A stretch of 64,000 nt of DNA from CBDUXT01 sp965371245 (GCA_965371245.1 CBDUXT010000018.1:1-64000), one strand, 5' to 3'. Counted from the first letter of the stretch, positions 35,331 through 45,469 are shown. The notes: generated by a model not told the origin, from the letters alone. Translations and numbers: made by a program.

Positions 35331-36645
35331 CTATGCCAGGGTCTGTTGTTTGGTGACGGCTATGGTTCCGGCGGTTAGGAGTAGGAGTGTCATGGCGATG
35401 ACGCCCCAGGTGGAGAGTGTGGGGATGGGTGGCGGCGGCGGTGGGAGGCCGTCGCCGGTATAGACGCCGCCCGGGCTGGCGGAGAAAACGACCCGTTCGC
35501 CGCTGATCTCCGGGCCGGCACCCTCCAGAATGTTTAAGTCCGTGAAGTTGGTCGAAGAGCCTGGAACCTGTGTGCGCTGGTCGGCGATGATGCGGAACTC
35601 GCCGTTGATGTAGGAGAATATGCCCCCCCCCCTCCACTGTGGCGCCTCCGAAGGCGATGTTCTCTCCGTCGATGGAAATCCTGTTGGCGAAGGTTCCGCC
35701 GAACGTGCCGCCGCCGGGTGCCGGTGTGTTGGTGTTGGCGATCAGGCGAAGCGTGCCGTTGATGTAGGCGTAGACACCAAAGGGTGCGGAAAAGACCACG
35801 TTCTCGCCGCTGATGCCCGGCCACCGGGTGGTGGACAGGCCGAAGTTAGTGGGGAACGAACCGCCAGAGGGCGTGGGCGATCCCGTCTCGGCGATCACGC
35901 GGATTTCACCGTTGACCGACAGGTAGAGACCGTGCGTGAACACCGTGGTGGCGAAGAAGGCCACGTTTTGGCCGCTGATGGCGGGGCTGACGGTGAGACC
36001 TCCAACGGTACCGATCGGAAACGCGGCGCCTGGAAGAAACATGCCCTTTTCCGCGATCGTCCGCAGCTCACCGTTGATGACTGCGTAGACCCCAGTGCCG
36101 TCATCGTGCCGGGCGAGGAAGGCGATGTTTTCCCCGTCGATACCGGGTGAGCCCGGGAAGCTGCCGAACGTCACGCTGTGTCCCGGCACGAGCGTGTGGG
36201 TGTCCACGACCTTCTCCAGCAGGCCGTCCTGCCAGCGCCAGATCGCCGAGCCATAACCAAGGCTGAGACCCTTGAACACAACGGTTGGGCCGCAGATGGT
36301 CGGCCCCGAGCCCAACGAGCCCCCGAAGGCGAAGTTGAAATTACTGCCGGGAATCTTCATCGAAGAGTCAGCAACCACGACCAGTTGCCCGTCGATGTGG
36401 GCGTAGATTCCCGAGCCGCCGTCGATGCTCGCCTTGAAGACGACGTTGTCCCCGCTGATGGACGGGCTCCAACTGTCCTCCATGTCGGCGAAGAGACGGA
36501 AGTTGCCCAAGCCGCCGGGCGCGGGTTGCATGTACCGGGCGATGGCCTGCACGGGAGCCCGCACGGGTTGGGCGCGTGCTATGTCGCTGTGTGCGCCGAG
36601 CACGGCACACACCAGGAAGACCGCACGCATTCCATGATGCTTCAT
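35331..36645 (-). pseudogene. IPTL-anchored repeat protein, frameshifted in a G10 tract
   Basis: A signal peptide (ending DIARAQ) and repeats of the form ISGDNVVFKASIDGGSGIYAHIDGQL, INGENIAFLARHDD and ISGENVVFSAPFGVYAYINGTL, one about every 65 residues, run to residue about 345. A run of ten C on the plus strand (35633-35642) then shifts the frame. With nine, translation continues IFSYINGEFRIIADQ to IPTLSTWGVIAMTLLLL and a basic tail, stop at 35331. The current frame runs on as low-complexity to 35239. It is a surface protein switched off, or a sequencing error in a homopolymer. Bracketed by direct repeat A. Confidence 0.8.
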
Positions 36646-36702
36646 GGCTTATCACTCCTTCCCGAACCGCTGGCGATGATTGTACCTGGAGGGCGTGTGG
36701 CT

Positions 36703-36872
36703 TTCAAGGGAGAGGGCGATCCCTCTCCCAACCGGGTGTATGATCGAATCGGCGGGCAGTTTTCAGAGAACAGAGCGCGAGCCCTGTGACCGGTCTGGTA
36801 TCGTAGAAGCCCTGGCTTGTTCGCATCGTGTCCGTGAGCTTGCGCCCACGGCTCTGACGCGGCGTGGCGCCG
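36703..36872 (+). repeat. ~160-bp direct repeat A, right copy
   Basis: Second copy of 35047-35207, same orientation, starting 58 bases upstream of the start codon of the frameshifted IPTL gene. Confidence 0.85.
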
Positions 36873-37004
36873 TCTTGCACGCGCGGCCGATGTTGTCGCG
36901 CGCCTGGCAACCGGGCGGATGGATGCAGCGTTGACGATCGGCTCGCCCCGCGAGAGACTTGCTGAGGTAGGACTTGCAGAAGGCTGCCCATCGGGAGATG
37001 CGCC

Positions 37005-37706
37005 GTGCGAACGCTCACCGACGTGTTCGGTCGAACCCGCATCATCACGTTCGATTGCTACGGGACGCTCATCGACTGGCGAGCCGGGCTGACCGAAAGT
37101 TTCATCGAGCTGTTCGGCTCGCAGATGGCGGCTGGAGCCGACGAGGTGTTCGCCGACTATGTGCGGATCGAGGCCGAGGTCGAGGCCGAACCGTATCGAC
37201 CCTACCGGCAGGTGCTTGTGGAGGTGGCGCGTCGGCTGGCGCCGCACTTTGGCATCGACCTACCCGTCGAGCGCGAATCGTTACTGGGCGACCGACTTGG
37301 GTCGTGGCCTGTCTTTGGTGACACCAAGGTGGCGCTGGCCCGTCTGAAAGAGCGATTTCATCTGGGCATTCTCTCCAACATCGACCGAGATCTCTTTGCG
37401 GAGACGGCCGAGGGCTTAGGGGTTGAGTTCGACGTCGTGATTACGGCCGAGGACGTGGGTTCGTACAAGCCCGCCCGGGCCCACTTTGAACGTCTCCTTT
37501 CGTTGGGATATGACCGCACCGAGATCTTGCACGTTGCCCAAAGTGTGTTTCACGACGGGGTTCCCGCGCGCGATCTCGATCTTGCCTACGTGTGGATCAA
37601 CCGATACAACGATACGAACACGACGGACGCAAAGCCGTCGGCCCAATATCCGGATCTCCAGTCGCTTACGGATGCGATCGGCGGCGTGACCAGCGAAGGG
37701 GTGTGA
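37005..37706 (+). CDS. HAD-superfamily hydrolase (L-2-haloacid dehalogenase type)
   Basis: 233 residues from GTG 37005 with CGGGAG upstream. Motif I ITFDCYGTLIDW with the nucleophilic Asp, motif II LGILSNIDRD, motif III Lys in GSYKPARAHFE, and a type II cap. The C-terminal LHVAQSVFHDGVPARDLDLAYVWINR is typical of 2-haloacid dehalogenase-like members, although many act as phosphatases. The next small gene starts 5 bases after its stop. Confidence 0.87.
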   Translation: MRTLTDVFGRTRIITFDCYGTLIDWRAGLTESFIELFGSQMAAGADEVFADYVRIEAEVEAEPYRPYRQVLVEVARRLAPHFGIDLPVERESLLGDRLGSWPVFGDTKVALARLKERFHLGILSNIDRDLFAETAEGLGVEFDVVITAEDVGSYKPARAHFERLLSLGYDRTEILHVAQSVFHDGVPARDLDLAYVWINRYNDTNTTDAKPSAQYPDLQSLTDAIGGVTSEGV

Positions 37707-37711
37707 AAGAC

Positions 37712-37969
37712 ATGTCCGAATCACGGTTTCCACCGGGAACGCCCGTTTGTGTCAGGCAGATCGTTCAGCGGCGAGGCCGCTCGTTCGAGACGGAGGTTGT
37801 GGGGGTTGTCGAGTCGTGGGCGACGGAACCGACCGGGAGCTGGTTCGCCCACGGGAAGGACGACAAGCTCTGGCTTTATCGGCTCAAGCTTCGAAAGGCG
37901 GACGGCGAATACACGCTCGTCGTCGTCGATGACCGCACGGAGATCGCCAAGATCGAGGTCGCACACTAA
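37712..37969 (+). CDS. Small hypothetical protein
   Basis: 85 residues from ATG 37712, 5 bases after the HAD gene. A beta-rich sequence (TPVCVRQIVQRRGRSFETEV, VVGVVESWATEPTG, LWLYRLKLRKADGEYTLVVV, DDRTEIAKIEV) looks like a small all-beta barrel. Proteins of this size and pattern occur in planctomycetes but I know no function. Probably in the HAD operon. A hairpin (CACCGGC to GCCGGTG, 37995-38037) follows. Confidence 0.7.
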   Translation: MSESRFPPGTPVCVRQIVQRRGRSFETEVVGVVESWATEPTGSWFAHGKDDKLWLYRLKLRKADGEYTLVVVDDRTEIAKIEVAH

Positions 37970-38084
37970 AGGCGCTATTCCGACAACGGGTGTGGCACCG
38001 GCTTCCCGCCCGTGAGGACACCGGGAAGAGGCCGGTGCGGCACGATCCCGGGAAAGGCTCTACCGCACGCTCCCTCTTGCCGTG

Positions 38085-38110
38085 CCGGGCCTCGGATATC
38101 CGAGGCCCGG
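38085..38110. repeat. Perfect 26-bp palindrome
   Basis: CCGGGCCTCGGAT then its exact reverse complement ATCCGAGGCCCGG, with no spacer and GATATC at its centre. Located 116 bases after the small gene's stop. Confidence 0.8.
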
Positions 38111-38617
38111 TGACGGCTCCGCCGCGCATCAGACGGACCGTCAGGACCACCCACAACTCCGTAGCGTCCAACGTTTTGATGTCTCGGAAGGCGAGTAGCC
38201 GCCAACGCGCAACGTTCCGGCGCTCGAACCGCGCGGCATCCCTGGATCGGACCACCGATAACGAGCCATATTCCGTCTTGGGTGCGCGTTTTCGACTCCG
38301 GCTGGGCAAGAGTCCTTGCTGGGAATCGGGGCCGAGATCTGCGCCGGAAGAACGATCGACTCGAGCGTCCGAACGGGGTTGTATCGGTTCTTGCAATCGG
38401 ATACAATCGCAGTGATAATTGGCCCGGGCTACTAAACTCCCAGGGCTCTGCGAGGGTCGCCATGGTCGGACGATTGATGGCCGTTTTCTCTTTGCGGGGA
38501 TGTGCTCGCGCCGCTTGTATCGGATGCGACCGCATGTCCGTTGGGACCACCCACGCCGCTCTTTCCTCAAGCAAGGCCGCCTCGCGCGGTCGCGAGAAAC
38601 CACACCGAAGGACGCTT
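38111..38617. other. Intergenic, no gene recognised
   Basis: About 500 bases. Open frames on both strands exist but have Arg/Ser-rich compositions typical of shadows in GC-rich non-coding DNA. Confidence 0.5.
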
Positions 38618-38684
38618 GTGCAATCGGTTCGTGCCATGATCATGGCATCGGAACCGTCGCGGATCGGGTGTCCCAGCCGTCGCG

Positions 38685-38821
38685 GCGATGGGTCACGCCG
38701 GCATCTCGCCGAGCCCGCGCGCGGGCGTCAAACTACAAGATATCGTAATGCAGTCGGCATCATCCGGTCGGAGCGTGGGGCTCCGGGTGGGTGCGCCGCT
38801 ACGGGAACATTGGTGATCAAG
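38685..38821 (+). repeat. Direct repeat B, left copy (promoter region of the giant gene)
   Basis: About 137 bases, around 82% identical to 44975-45110. Shared core: ATCGTAATGCAGTCGGCAT, then ATCCGGTC-GAGCGTGGG, CCGGGTGGGTGCGCCG and a GGTCAAG-like end. Weaker similarity extends left to 38618 and 44928. Confidence 0.8.
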
Positions 38822-38849
38822 CCGGTTCCACATACGGAGGCATGGAACG

Positions 38850-41800
38850 ATGAGAGAGACTCTGCAGTGCTGTAGGCAACGGTGTATCGTGGTGTTGTTG
38901 GCGACCGGGCTTCTGGTCGTCGGCCATTCGTTGCAAAGGGCCGATGCCCAGGGAAAGAAACCACCGCGGCCAAGTGCCGTTCGCGCCCCCAACCCAGAGT
39001 TACTCGATTTGGCCGAGAGTGCCTCTGACGTGCGCCGGGCGGTTGGCGGCGAATGGGAAACGATGATCGATCTGGGTTCAGGGGATTACCGTGCCCATAC
39101 GCAACGTGAGTGGATTCTCAACGGAGGCGGGAACGTCTCCGCAGCCTTCAGCGGCCCCACGGGAGTGGCGTGCCAGCAAGACGCGGATTGCAACGATTGC
39201 AATTCATGTACCCTCGACCGCTGCGATGACTCGGTATGCGTCGGCGGTCGCAGAAACGGCCAGGGATGTACCGAGGATGAGTTCTGCGAGGGTGTCTGTG
39301 ACGGTGGCGTCGATAGCGGACAACCTTGCACGACAAACTTCGATTGCTGCGGTAACGGCTTTGAAATCCCAGACGGTGTGTGCGCTTTCAACCCCTGCGT
39401 ACCGTTGACCACCGGCGGCCCCGACGGCACGGGCGGTCGTCAGTGCGTCAACGCCCTCCTGCCGGACGGACAGTTTTTCACCGAGGGTGAGTGTAACGAC
39501 GGTCTCGAGTGCAACGGCCGGGAGACGTGCGACAGCGCTACAAGCACCTGTGTAGCCGGCGACCCGCTGGTCGCGTTCGTGCCGCGATGCGACGCCGGCG
39601 CCAACGTGGGGCTGGCATGCGACCCCGGCGGAGACCCGAATGACGAGTGCCCGCCGGCCGCGGGCGAGCAGGACCCCGGCGCCTGCGTGCCGACGCCATT
39701 CACCTGTCAAGAGCTGGAACAGTTGTGCGATGAGGGGTTTAACAGGTGCCGCGTGGCCTGCATCACGGATGAAGACTGCAACGACGATGGAAACTCCTGC
39801 ACGCTGGACCGATGCGACCCCAAGTCGTGCGTTGGCGGGCAACAGGACGGTCAGCTCTGCCGGTTCAACGCCGACTGCGACAACGGCGACTGTAGCGGCG
39901 GCGGAACGGGCGGCTGCGTGGTCGATCCCAACCCCTGCGGCTCGGTCGCCGGGTGCAGCGAGGGATCGATCTGCGTGGGCGGCGACACGCCAGGCGCGAG
40001 CTGTATCACCGCGTCTGATTGTGGAGACGTCGGCGTATCCTGTCCGCCGTTGGGCGTGTGCGCCGGCGGCGACAACGACGGTAACCCCTGCACCAGCAAC
40101 GCTGCTTGCCCGCTAGGGGTATGCACGGGGAATCTCAGTTGTAGAGCGGGACGCTGTTGCACCAGCGAGAACGTCTGTTTGCAGGTCAACCGAGAGGTCT
40201 GCACCGGGCTGGGTGGCGCGTGGCTGTTTACCAACGAGCCCTGTCAGGAAATCGCTACAGGCTCGTTGGACGACTGCCCGTCCGTCGGTTCGGGAATCGC
40301 CCCACCGGGCAACACCGTAGTCAACAACGCCGGCATCGTCGTGGGGCCGGGGGCAGCGGCCTGTGGCCTGGGAACCACCTTCGAACGCATAGGCGACGAT
40401 TACAAGATCGGAGACGGCATCGGGTTCGTCGAGGTTCGGATCGTGCGGCTCAACATCGACGAGATCACCGGCACTCGCCTGTTCCTCGAGTTCTGGGACA
40501 CAACGAGCGACGTGGCGCGCCCGATCTTCATCGAGGACGCCCTGACCGGCGGAGCCGGCGACGGAACGAACACGTTCATCTTCTCGCCACCGCTGGCCAT
40601 TCCAAAGACGGGTGTGTTTGCCATCTCCGTCGCCCGGGCCTTCACGGACACCGGCTCGTTCGCCTGGCGCTCCACGGGTTCCTCCTGCTTCAACCCCGGG
40701 TTTGAGGACGATGGCGACACCTGCGTCACCGATGCCGACTGTTCGGCCGGTGGTACGTGCCTTGCGCCCGTGGACGTCGGTGACAACGATCCCAATGTGA
40801 TGTTCGTGGACGGCCAGATGGTAACCGACTTCCTGGGCCAGTGCTCGGGCGGCGCCAACGACGGCACCATGTGCGATCGCCGCGCGGGCAACCTGGGTTG
40901 CCCCGGCGGTACCTGTGTCGATGTCCCCGACGTCCTGCGGTTCGAGCTGGTCACAACGGACATCGGTGAGCCGTTGGGCGGCTGCTGTGACGCTGCCGTG
41001 GGTTCCTGTGCGCAGACCAAGCCCTGGATCTGCATCGACCAGGGCAACGTGTTCCGCGGTGTTGGCATCGGCTGTGCCGTCTGTTTCGGCGGCGCCAACA
41101 ATGCGCTCGCGTGTACCACGGACGCGGACTGCCCGGACGGGACCTGCTCTGAGCAGCTCTGTCTGGGTGATCCCCAGACTGCGTGCGCAACCGATCCGGA
41201 TTGCGGCGCGAACGGGCCCTGCGTGGCCATTGCCCAGTGCAGCGCCCAGGCGTGTTGCGATCCGGACGGATCCTGTGTCGAGGTACAGGGGCAGGGTAGC
41301 TCTTGCCCGGTCGGGACGAACTCGCTGGGCTTCGCGACGGGGTGTTCCGAGTTCTTCGTCGCCGGCGCCTCGCCCAATGCGTGCCCGCAGCCTGAGCCCT
41401 TCCCCGGCGCCGACAACTGCCGCTTGGTGAACGTACAGGAAGTCCCGATCCCCAGCAATCCGAACACTCCGTTTACCCTAACAATCACGGGGAACAACGG
41501 AGACGCGACCTTCGACGACTGGTTCACCGGCACCTGTGACGGCGGTGCGCGGCACGGTCTGTCCTGCGATCCGGAGGCCTTGGACCAGGCCGCGGAATGC
41601 CCGGACAACCCGTCGCTTGCCGCCGACGAAGGTACCTGCATCCGGCTCTGCAACTCCGGCAGCTTCGACGTGTTCGGCGGCACGCAGGATCCCGGTTGGT
41701 GGGACGGGATCCATATCAGCGAATGCGCCAACATCCGGTTTGACAACTGCACGTCTGACCCCTTTCCCCGCGGGCAGTGGCCGCAGCTCTACCAGGCTTC

Positions 41801-44800
41801 AGACATTAGTTGTTGCGCCGCCGTTAACGGGCAAGACGGGGTAGATCCGCCTATCGGCATTGGCATCGAGGGCGCCGGCTCCGCGCGCGGCGGCCCATTC
41901 TGTCGGACGGACGCCCTGTGGTGGACCCATGGGCTCTTGGCACCGGGCACCTACTTCATGCCCACTTTTGGAGACGATGAGAGCGAGAACCACGCTGCGA
42001 TAATCGTCGGCGGGACCGGCTTGAATGATTACCAGTTGCACGTCACGGTCGCGCCGTGCCCCGTCGCGGCGTGTTGTGTCAACCTCTGCGATGGTGGGAC
42101 GCGCACCGGTGAGCCATGTTCCCCGAACGGTATCCAGGACTGCCCCGGCGTGGGGGCGCGGTGCAGCAACGGCTCTTGCGTCGGTGGAACACTTGACGGT
42201 TTTGCCTGCTCCGAGGCCTGTCCCGGCGGCGGGCGCTGCATAGAGGACTCGGCCGGAACTCGCACCTGCGCGGGCGGGACGCTGGACGGTTCGACCTGCC
42301 TGACGGCGAGCATCGATCTTTGCCCGGGTGGAACCTGTGGCGCGCGATCTTGTACTGAGACCAACGAGCCGATGTGCGGCGTCATGGAGGGTGCATTCCT
42401 GGCAGGACCAAACTTCCCCAAGAACCGCTGCGTGGGCGGCGTCAGCGACGGCTCGGAGTGCGATGTCGATGACGACTGTCTAGACGGCGCGTGCGTGGTC
42501 AATGATCCCATTGTCAGTTGCATAGGCTCGCCATGCGAGGAAGGATCCTGTTGTATTGGTGACGGAACATGTGTGGATAGGGATCCGAACGGCGTCCCGC
42601 TGACCAAGGCTGACTGCGACGTGCTTCCCAACGGAGTGTTTACGGGCGGCGCGCGATGTTTGGGCGCCCCAAGCCCGTGCCCACAATGTCCGCTGTTCAG
42701 CGAGCCCGGAAAATGCATGTTGCACTCGGGCTTGGTACCCTCGATTTCTGGAAACAGACGCGTGTCGGTGAGCACTGCCGGTGGAACGAACTTCGCTGAC
42801 CAGTCCGACAGGTCGAACGGGTTCGAGGTTGCGCAGGCGAACGACTTCATCGCGCGGGGCTCGCTGCTCACTCAGTTCTGCTTCTTCGAGTGGCGCTTCG
42901 GGAACGTGCTGGATGGCTGTGCCTCAGGCTTTGCGGAGAGGTGGATCATCAAGTTCTACGAGGACGTTGACGGCGTTCCCGGCGCGCTGCTCCCGGACTC
43001 GCCCAGCACCTGTCCGACCAACAAACAGTGCGACGACGAGCAGGATTGGGTGACGTCGTCCACGCATAACCTGGTGTCGGCAGCCAGCGGCATGTTCGGC
43101 GACAACGGCTTCGATCTTTCCTGGGACTACACGCTCACGCTGGATCCGCCGATTCAGCTTGTCCCGGGTAACCGTTACTGGGTCGAGGTTTCCAACGACA
43201 CGAGCCTTCCGAACTGCCAGACGTACATTTTTATGGCCCACTCCGATCAGGACAACGACTGGAAGATGGAGAAATACCAGCCGCGTGATGAGTACAGCGT
43301 GATGAGCAACAATTCAACGATCAAGGGCACCGACGGCAACGGATTGTCGATGTGCCTCGATTTCGCCGACTGGGACGGGCAGAGCATCCGTCCGGACACG
43401 CCCACCGGATCGTGCTGTCGGTGCAATGGCGGAGTCTGCACGGACGACGTCGAGTGGCGCGACTGCATGTTCCCGACTTCGGTCGAGGAGGAGCGTAACA
43501 TTGGAACGCTCGCGCTCGCCCCGTGCGCTCTGTCCCCTGACTGTCTCGATCTCGGAAGCGGGGGTAGTGGATGTCCGGGTGCTCCCAGCGGGGTCGAAGG
43601 TGAGGACTGCGTCTTCCCGCGGGTGGTCTCCGACGGTAACCACCTGTACAACACCGCTTGTTCGACGACGGACGGACGTCCGGACTTCAACGCGGCCGGG
43701 GTGGGGTGCGATTCCGGGGGGACGACGGAGTTGTTCCTCAACGACCAGTGGTTCGAGTACCATGCGAGTTGCACGGGCAACGTGGGGTTCGACCTGTGTG
43801 AGAACTCCACCGGTAGCCGTACGACCACCTACGACACGATCATGGCGGTCTACACCAACGGCACGAGTCAGTGTCCCACGGAGTGCCCGCCGCCCATCGA
43901 GTTCCTCCTCGGCGGTGAGTGCGAGAATAATGTGTGCAACGCCGACAGCCACCTGGGCGTTCCGTCCGTCGGGGATGTCGCCGTGTTCGATCAGTGCTAC
44001 ATCATCCGCGTCGGTGGTGAGCCGGACAACGGCGACGGCGGGGAAACCATCGGCATCGCCGCGCTGGAAGTCTTCTGCGACGGGTTTACATGTCCCCCGT
44101 CGGAGCCCGCCGAAATCGAGCAGGTCGTCAACGCCGGGGGTGGCAAGGTCGATAGCGTCAAGAACCGCTATCTCTCGTTCAACGCGGGCGAGCCCGGGCG
44201 GGAGGAGGGCATTCGCATCAAGATCATCGACGCGCCGGCCCCGTTCGAACTCTGGGCCAATTCGATCCTTTGGGTCGGTGCGCCGCGTCAACTGAGCGAG
44301 TTGAGCGGCAAGGACGATGCCACGCCACCTACATTCACGACCGCGAACCTCGAATGCCTTGAGGCCGACGCAGCCTTTATCGACTGGAACGCGCAAGGCA
44401 CGATCCACGTGTCCGGACCGGCCGTGATCCCCGGCGCGACCTATGAGATCCAGGTCGTTGATACCGACTGTAATACGAACGATGCCAATAGCTTCCCACC
44501 GGAACGGGCCGTGCAACTTCTGACCGGTCGGTGGGGAGACGCGGTTGGCCCGTTCAACACCGCCGAACAAACCTGGTCGGCACCGAACGGATCCGTGGAC
44601 GTCGGCGGCGACGTGGTGGCCATTCTTGACAAGTTCAAGAACGCGCCGACCGCGCCGATCAAGTCGCGGTCGGACATTCAGCCGAATCCCGTTGATTCCA
44701 AGATCACGATCGTGGACGTAACGCGGGCGCTCGACGCGTTCAGTGGTGCTCAGTTCCCGTTCCCTCCCGCGGACTCGGCATCGCCGTGTGCGAGTGGGAC

Positions 44801-44867
44801 GCAAGGGCGTTCCGCTGCAAAGGCACGTAGGCCGAACCGAGATTACGTCGGGGGGCAGCCTCACTAA
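38850..44867 (+). CDS. Giant (2005-residue) Cys-rich secreted protein with dockerin-like tail
   Basis: A signal peptide (VVLLATGLLVVGHSLQRADAQ) begins the protein. Residues about 110-470, 620-690, 740-850 and 1060-1280 carry disulphide-type repeats of the form C-x-GG-x(3,6)-G-x2-C-x(4,7)-DC, for example CVGGRRNGQGCTEDEFC and CAGGTLDGSTCLTAS. Between lie beta-sandwich-like segments (LNIDEITGTRLFLEFWDTTS). Residues about 1735-2005 form a C-terminal domain common in planctomycete surface proteins, ending in a dockerin-like DVGGDVVAILDKFKN ... VDVTRALDAFSG. Function may be adhesion or matrix; not established. A ribosome binding site (GGAGG at 38836-38840) precedes ATG. Direct repeat B flanks the gene. 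Confidence 0.85.
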   Translation: MRETLQCCRQRCIVVLLATGLLVVGHSLQRADAQGKKPPRPSAVRAPNPELLDLAESASDVRRAVGGEWETMIDLGSGDYRAHTQREWILNGGGNVSAAFSGPTGVACQQDADCNDCNSCTLDRCDDSVCVGGRRNGQGCTEDEFCEGVCDGGVDSGQPCTTNFDCCGNGFEIPDGVCAFNPCVPLTTGGPDGTGGRQCVNALLPDGQFFTEGECNDGLECNGRETCDSATSTCVAGDPLVAFVPRCDAGANVGLACDPGGDPNDECPPAAGEQDPGACVPTPFTCQELEQLCDEGFNRCRVACITDEDCNDDGNSCTLDRCDPKSCVGGQQDGQLCRFNADCDNGDCSGGGTGGCVVDPNPCGSVAGCSEGSICVGGDTPGASCITASDCGDVGVSCPPLGVCAGGDNDGNPCTSNAACPLGVCTGNLSCRAGRCCTSENVCLQVNREVCTGLGGAWLFTNEPCQEIATGSLDDCPSVGSGIAPPGNTVVNNAGIVVGPGAAACGLGTTFERIGDDYKIGDGIGFVEVRIVRLNIDEITGTRLFLEFWDTTSDVARPIFIEDALTGGAGDGTNTFIFSPPLAIPKTGVFAISVARAFTDTGSFAWRSTGSSCFNPGFEDDGDTCVTDADCSAGGTCLAPVDVGDNDPNVMFVDGQMVTDFLGQCSGGANDGTMCDRRAGNLGCPGGTCVDVPDVLRFELVTTDIGEPLGGCCDAAVGSCAQTKPWICIDQGNVFRGVGIGCAVCFGGANNALACTTDADCPDGTCSEQLCLGDPQTACATDPDCGANGPCVAIAQCSAQACCDPDGSCVEVQGQGSSCPVGTNSLGFATGCSEFFVAGASPNACPQPEPFPGADNCRLVNVQEVPIPSNPNTPFTLTITGNNGDATFDDWFTGTCDGGARHGLSCDPEALDQAAECPDNPSLAADEGTCIRLCNSGSFDVFGGTQDPGWWDGIHISECANIRFDNCTSDPFPRGQWPQLYQASDISCCAAVNGQDGVDPPIGIGIEGAGSARGGPFCRTDALWWTHGLLAPGTYFMPTFGDDESENHAAIIVGGTGLNDYQLHVTVAPCPVAACCVNLCDGGTRTGEPCSPNGIQDCPGVGARCSNGSCVGGTLDGFACSEACPGGGRCIEDSAGTRTCAGGTLDGSTCLTASIDLCPGGTCGARSCTETNEPMCGVMEGAFLAGPNFPKNRCVGGVSDGSECDVDDDCLDGACVVNDPIVSCIGSPCEEGSCCIGDGTCVDRDPNGVPLTKADCDVLPNGVFTGGARCLGAPSPCPQCPLFSEPGKCMLHSGLVPSISGNRRVSVSTAGGTNFADQSDRSNGFEVAQANDFIARGSLLTQFCFFEWRFGNVLDGCASGFAERWIIKFYEDVDGVPGALLPDSPSTCPTNKQCDDEQDWVTSSTHNLVSAASGMFGDNGFDLSWDYTLTLDPPIQLVPGNRYWVEVSNDTSLPNCQTYIFMAHSDQDNDWKMEKYQPRDEYSVMSNNSTIKGTDGNGLSMCLDFADWDGQSIRPDTPTGSCCRCNGGVCTDDVEWRDCMFPTSVEEERNIGTLALAPCALSPDCLDLGSGGSGCPGAPSGVEGEDCVFPRVVSDGNHLYNTACSTTDGRPDFNAAGVGCDSGGTTELFLNDQWFEYHASCTGNVGFDLCENSTGSRTTTYDTIMAVYTNGTSQCPTECPPPIEFLLGGECENNVCNADSHLGVPSVGDVAVFDQCYIIRVGGEPDNGDGGETIGIAALEVFCDGFTCPPSEPAEIEQVVNAGGGKVDSVKNRYLSFNAGEPGREEGIRIKIIDAPAPFELWANSILWVGAPRQLSELSGKDDATPPTFTTANLECLEADAAFIDWNAQGTIHVSGPAVIPGATYEIQVVDTDCNTNDANSFPPERAVQLLTGRWGDAVGPFNTAEQTWSAPNGSVDVGGDVVAILDKFKNAPTAPIKSRSDIQPNPVDSKITIVDVTRALDAFSGAQFPFPPADSASPCASGTQGRSAAKARRPNRDYVGGQPH

Positions 44868-44974
44868 CCGGCAGGTGGTTGATACGCCAAAGCGTCAGCC
44901 TTGAGGCGACGATCGCCGGTGGTCCGTTCGCGCAGTCGGTGCGTGCCAGCTTGATGGCGTTTGTACTGTCGCAG

Positions 44975-45110
44975 TGATGGGTCAAGCTGGCATCTCACTG
45001 CGCCCGCGCGCGGATGTCCCGGTACAAGCTATCGTAATGCAGTCGGCATGATCCGGTCCGAGCGTGGGATTCCGGGTGGGTGCGCCGGAACGGGAACGTA
45101 GTTGGTCAAG
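44975..45110 (+). repeat. Direct repeat B, right copy
   Basis: See the left copy at 38685. It is followed by no gene start; the sequence runs into degraded DNA and the IS1595 element. Confidence 0.8.
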
Positions 45111-45469
45111 TTCCCAAGAGTCCGTCCCGCTTCAAGGGCAGGTTCTCTCCCGGCGCCATCTCGTTCGGGCTGACGTGCGGCTGCCGCGAAGCCCGTTTGC
45201 GTGTCAGGTCGAGCCTGGCTGGTTTCGTCGTGGTTTGCAACCGGCACGAAAGGCTTTGCGCTCGGGTTGTTGGGTATCGATATTGGCGCGGGACGCCGGG
45301 GGCCGGCCTACGGCGCTAAGGCCGACGCATGATCTGGCGTTGGGGGGGAAAAAAGCAGTTCCGCAGCTAGTGCTCTGTCGCACGTCAATCGATGGTTGGG
45401 TGCCATGGGCAAGTGTCCGCTAGCCCGTGACCTCGGGTGTTACAACACGGGCAAACGAGTTCCTGAGTA
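45111..45469. other. Degraded intergenic DNA beside IS1595
   Basis: About 360 bases. A GCTAGTGCTCTG and GGTTGGGTGCCATGGGCAAG piece near 45366-45413 resembles the 168-bp MITE family. No gene recognised. Confidence 0.5.

Noticed and set aside
35047..36872. CRISPR-like direct repeats
   Set aside because: Only two long copies flanking a gene, no short regularly spaced repeats and no cas genes.
37975..38643. Overlapping 222-239 residue minus-strand frames
   Set aside because: Arg/Ser-rich, no ribosome binding site, and they run through the 26-bp palindrome; probably non-coding.
40400..41752. 450-residue minus-strand frame
   Set aside because: Shadow of the giant gene; Ser/Pro-rich, no motifs.
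43314..44864. 516-residue minus-strand frame
   Set aside because: Shadow of the giant Cys-rich gene; Arg/Val-rich and without domains.
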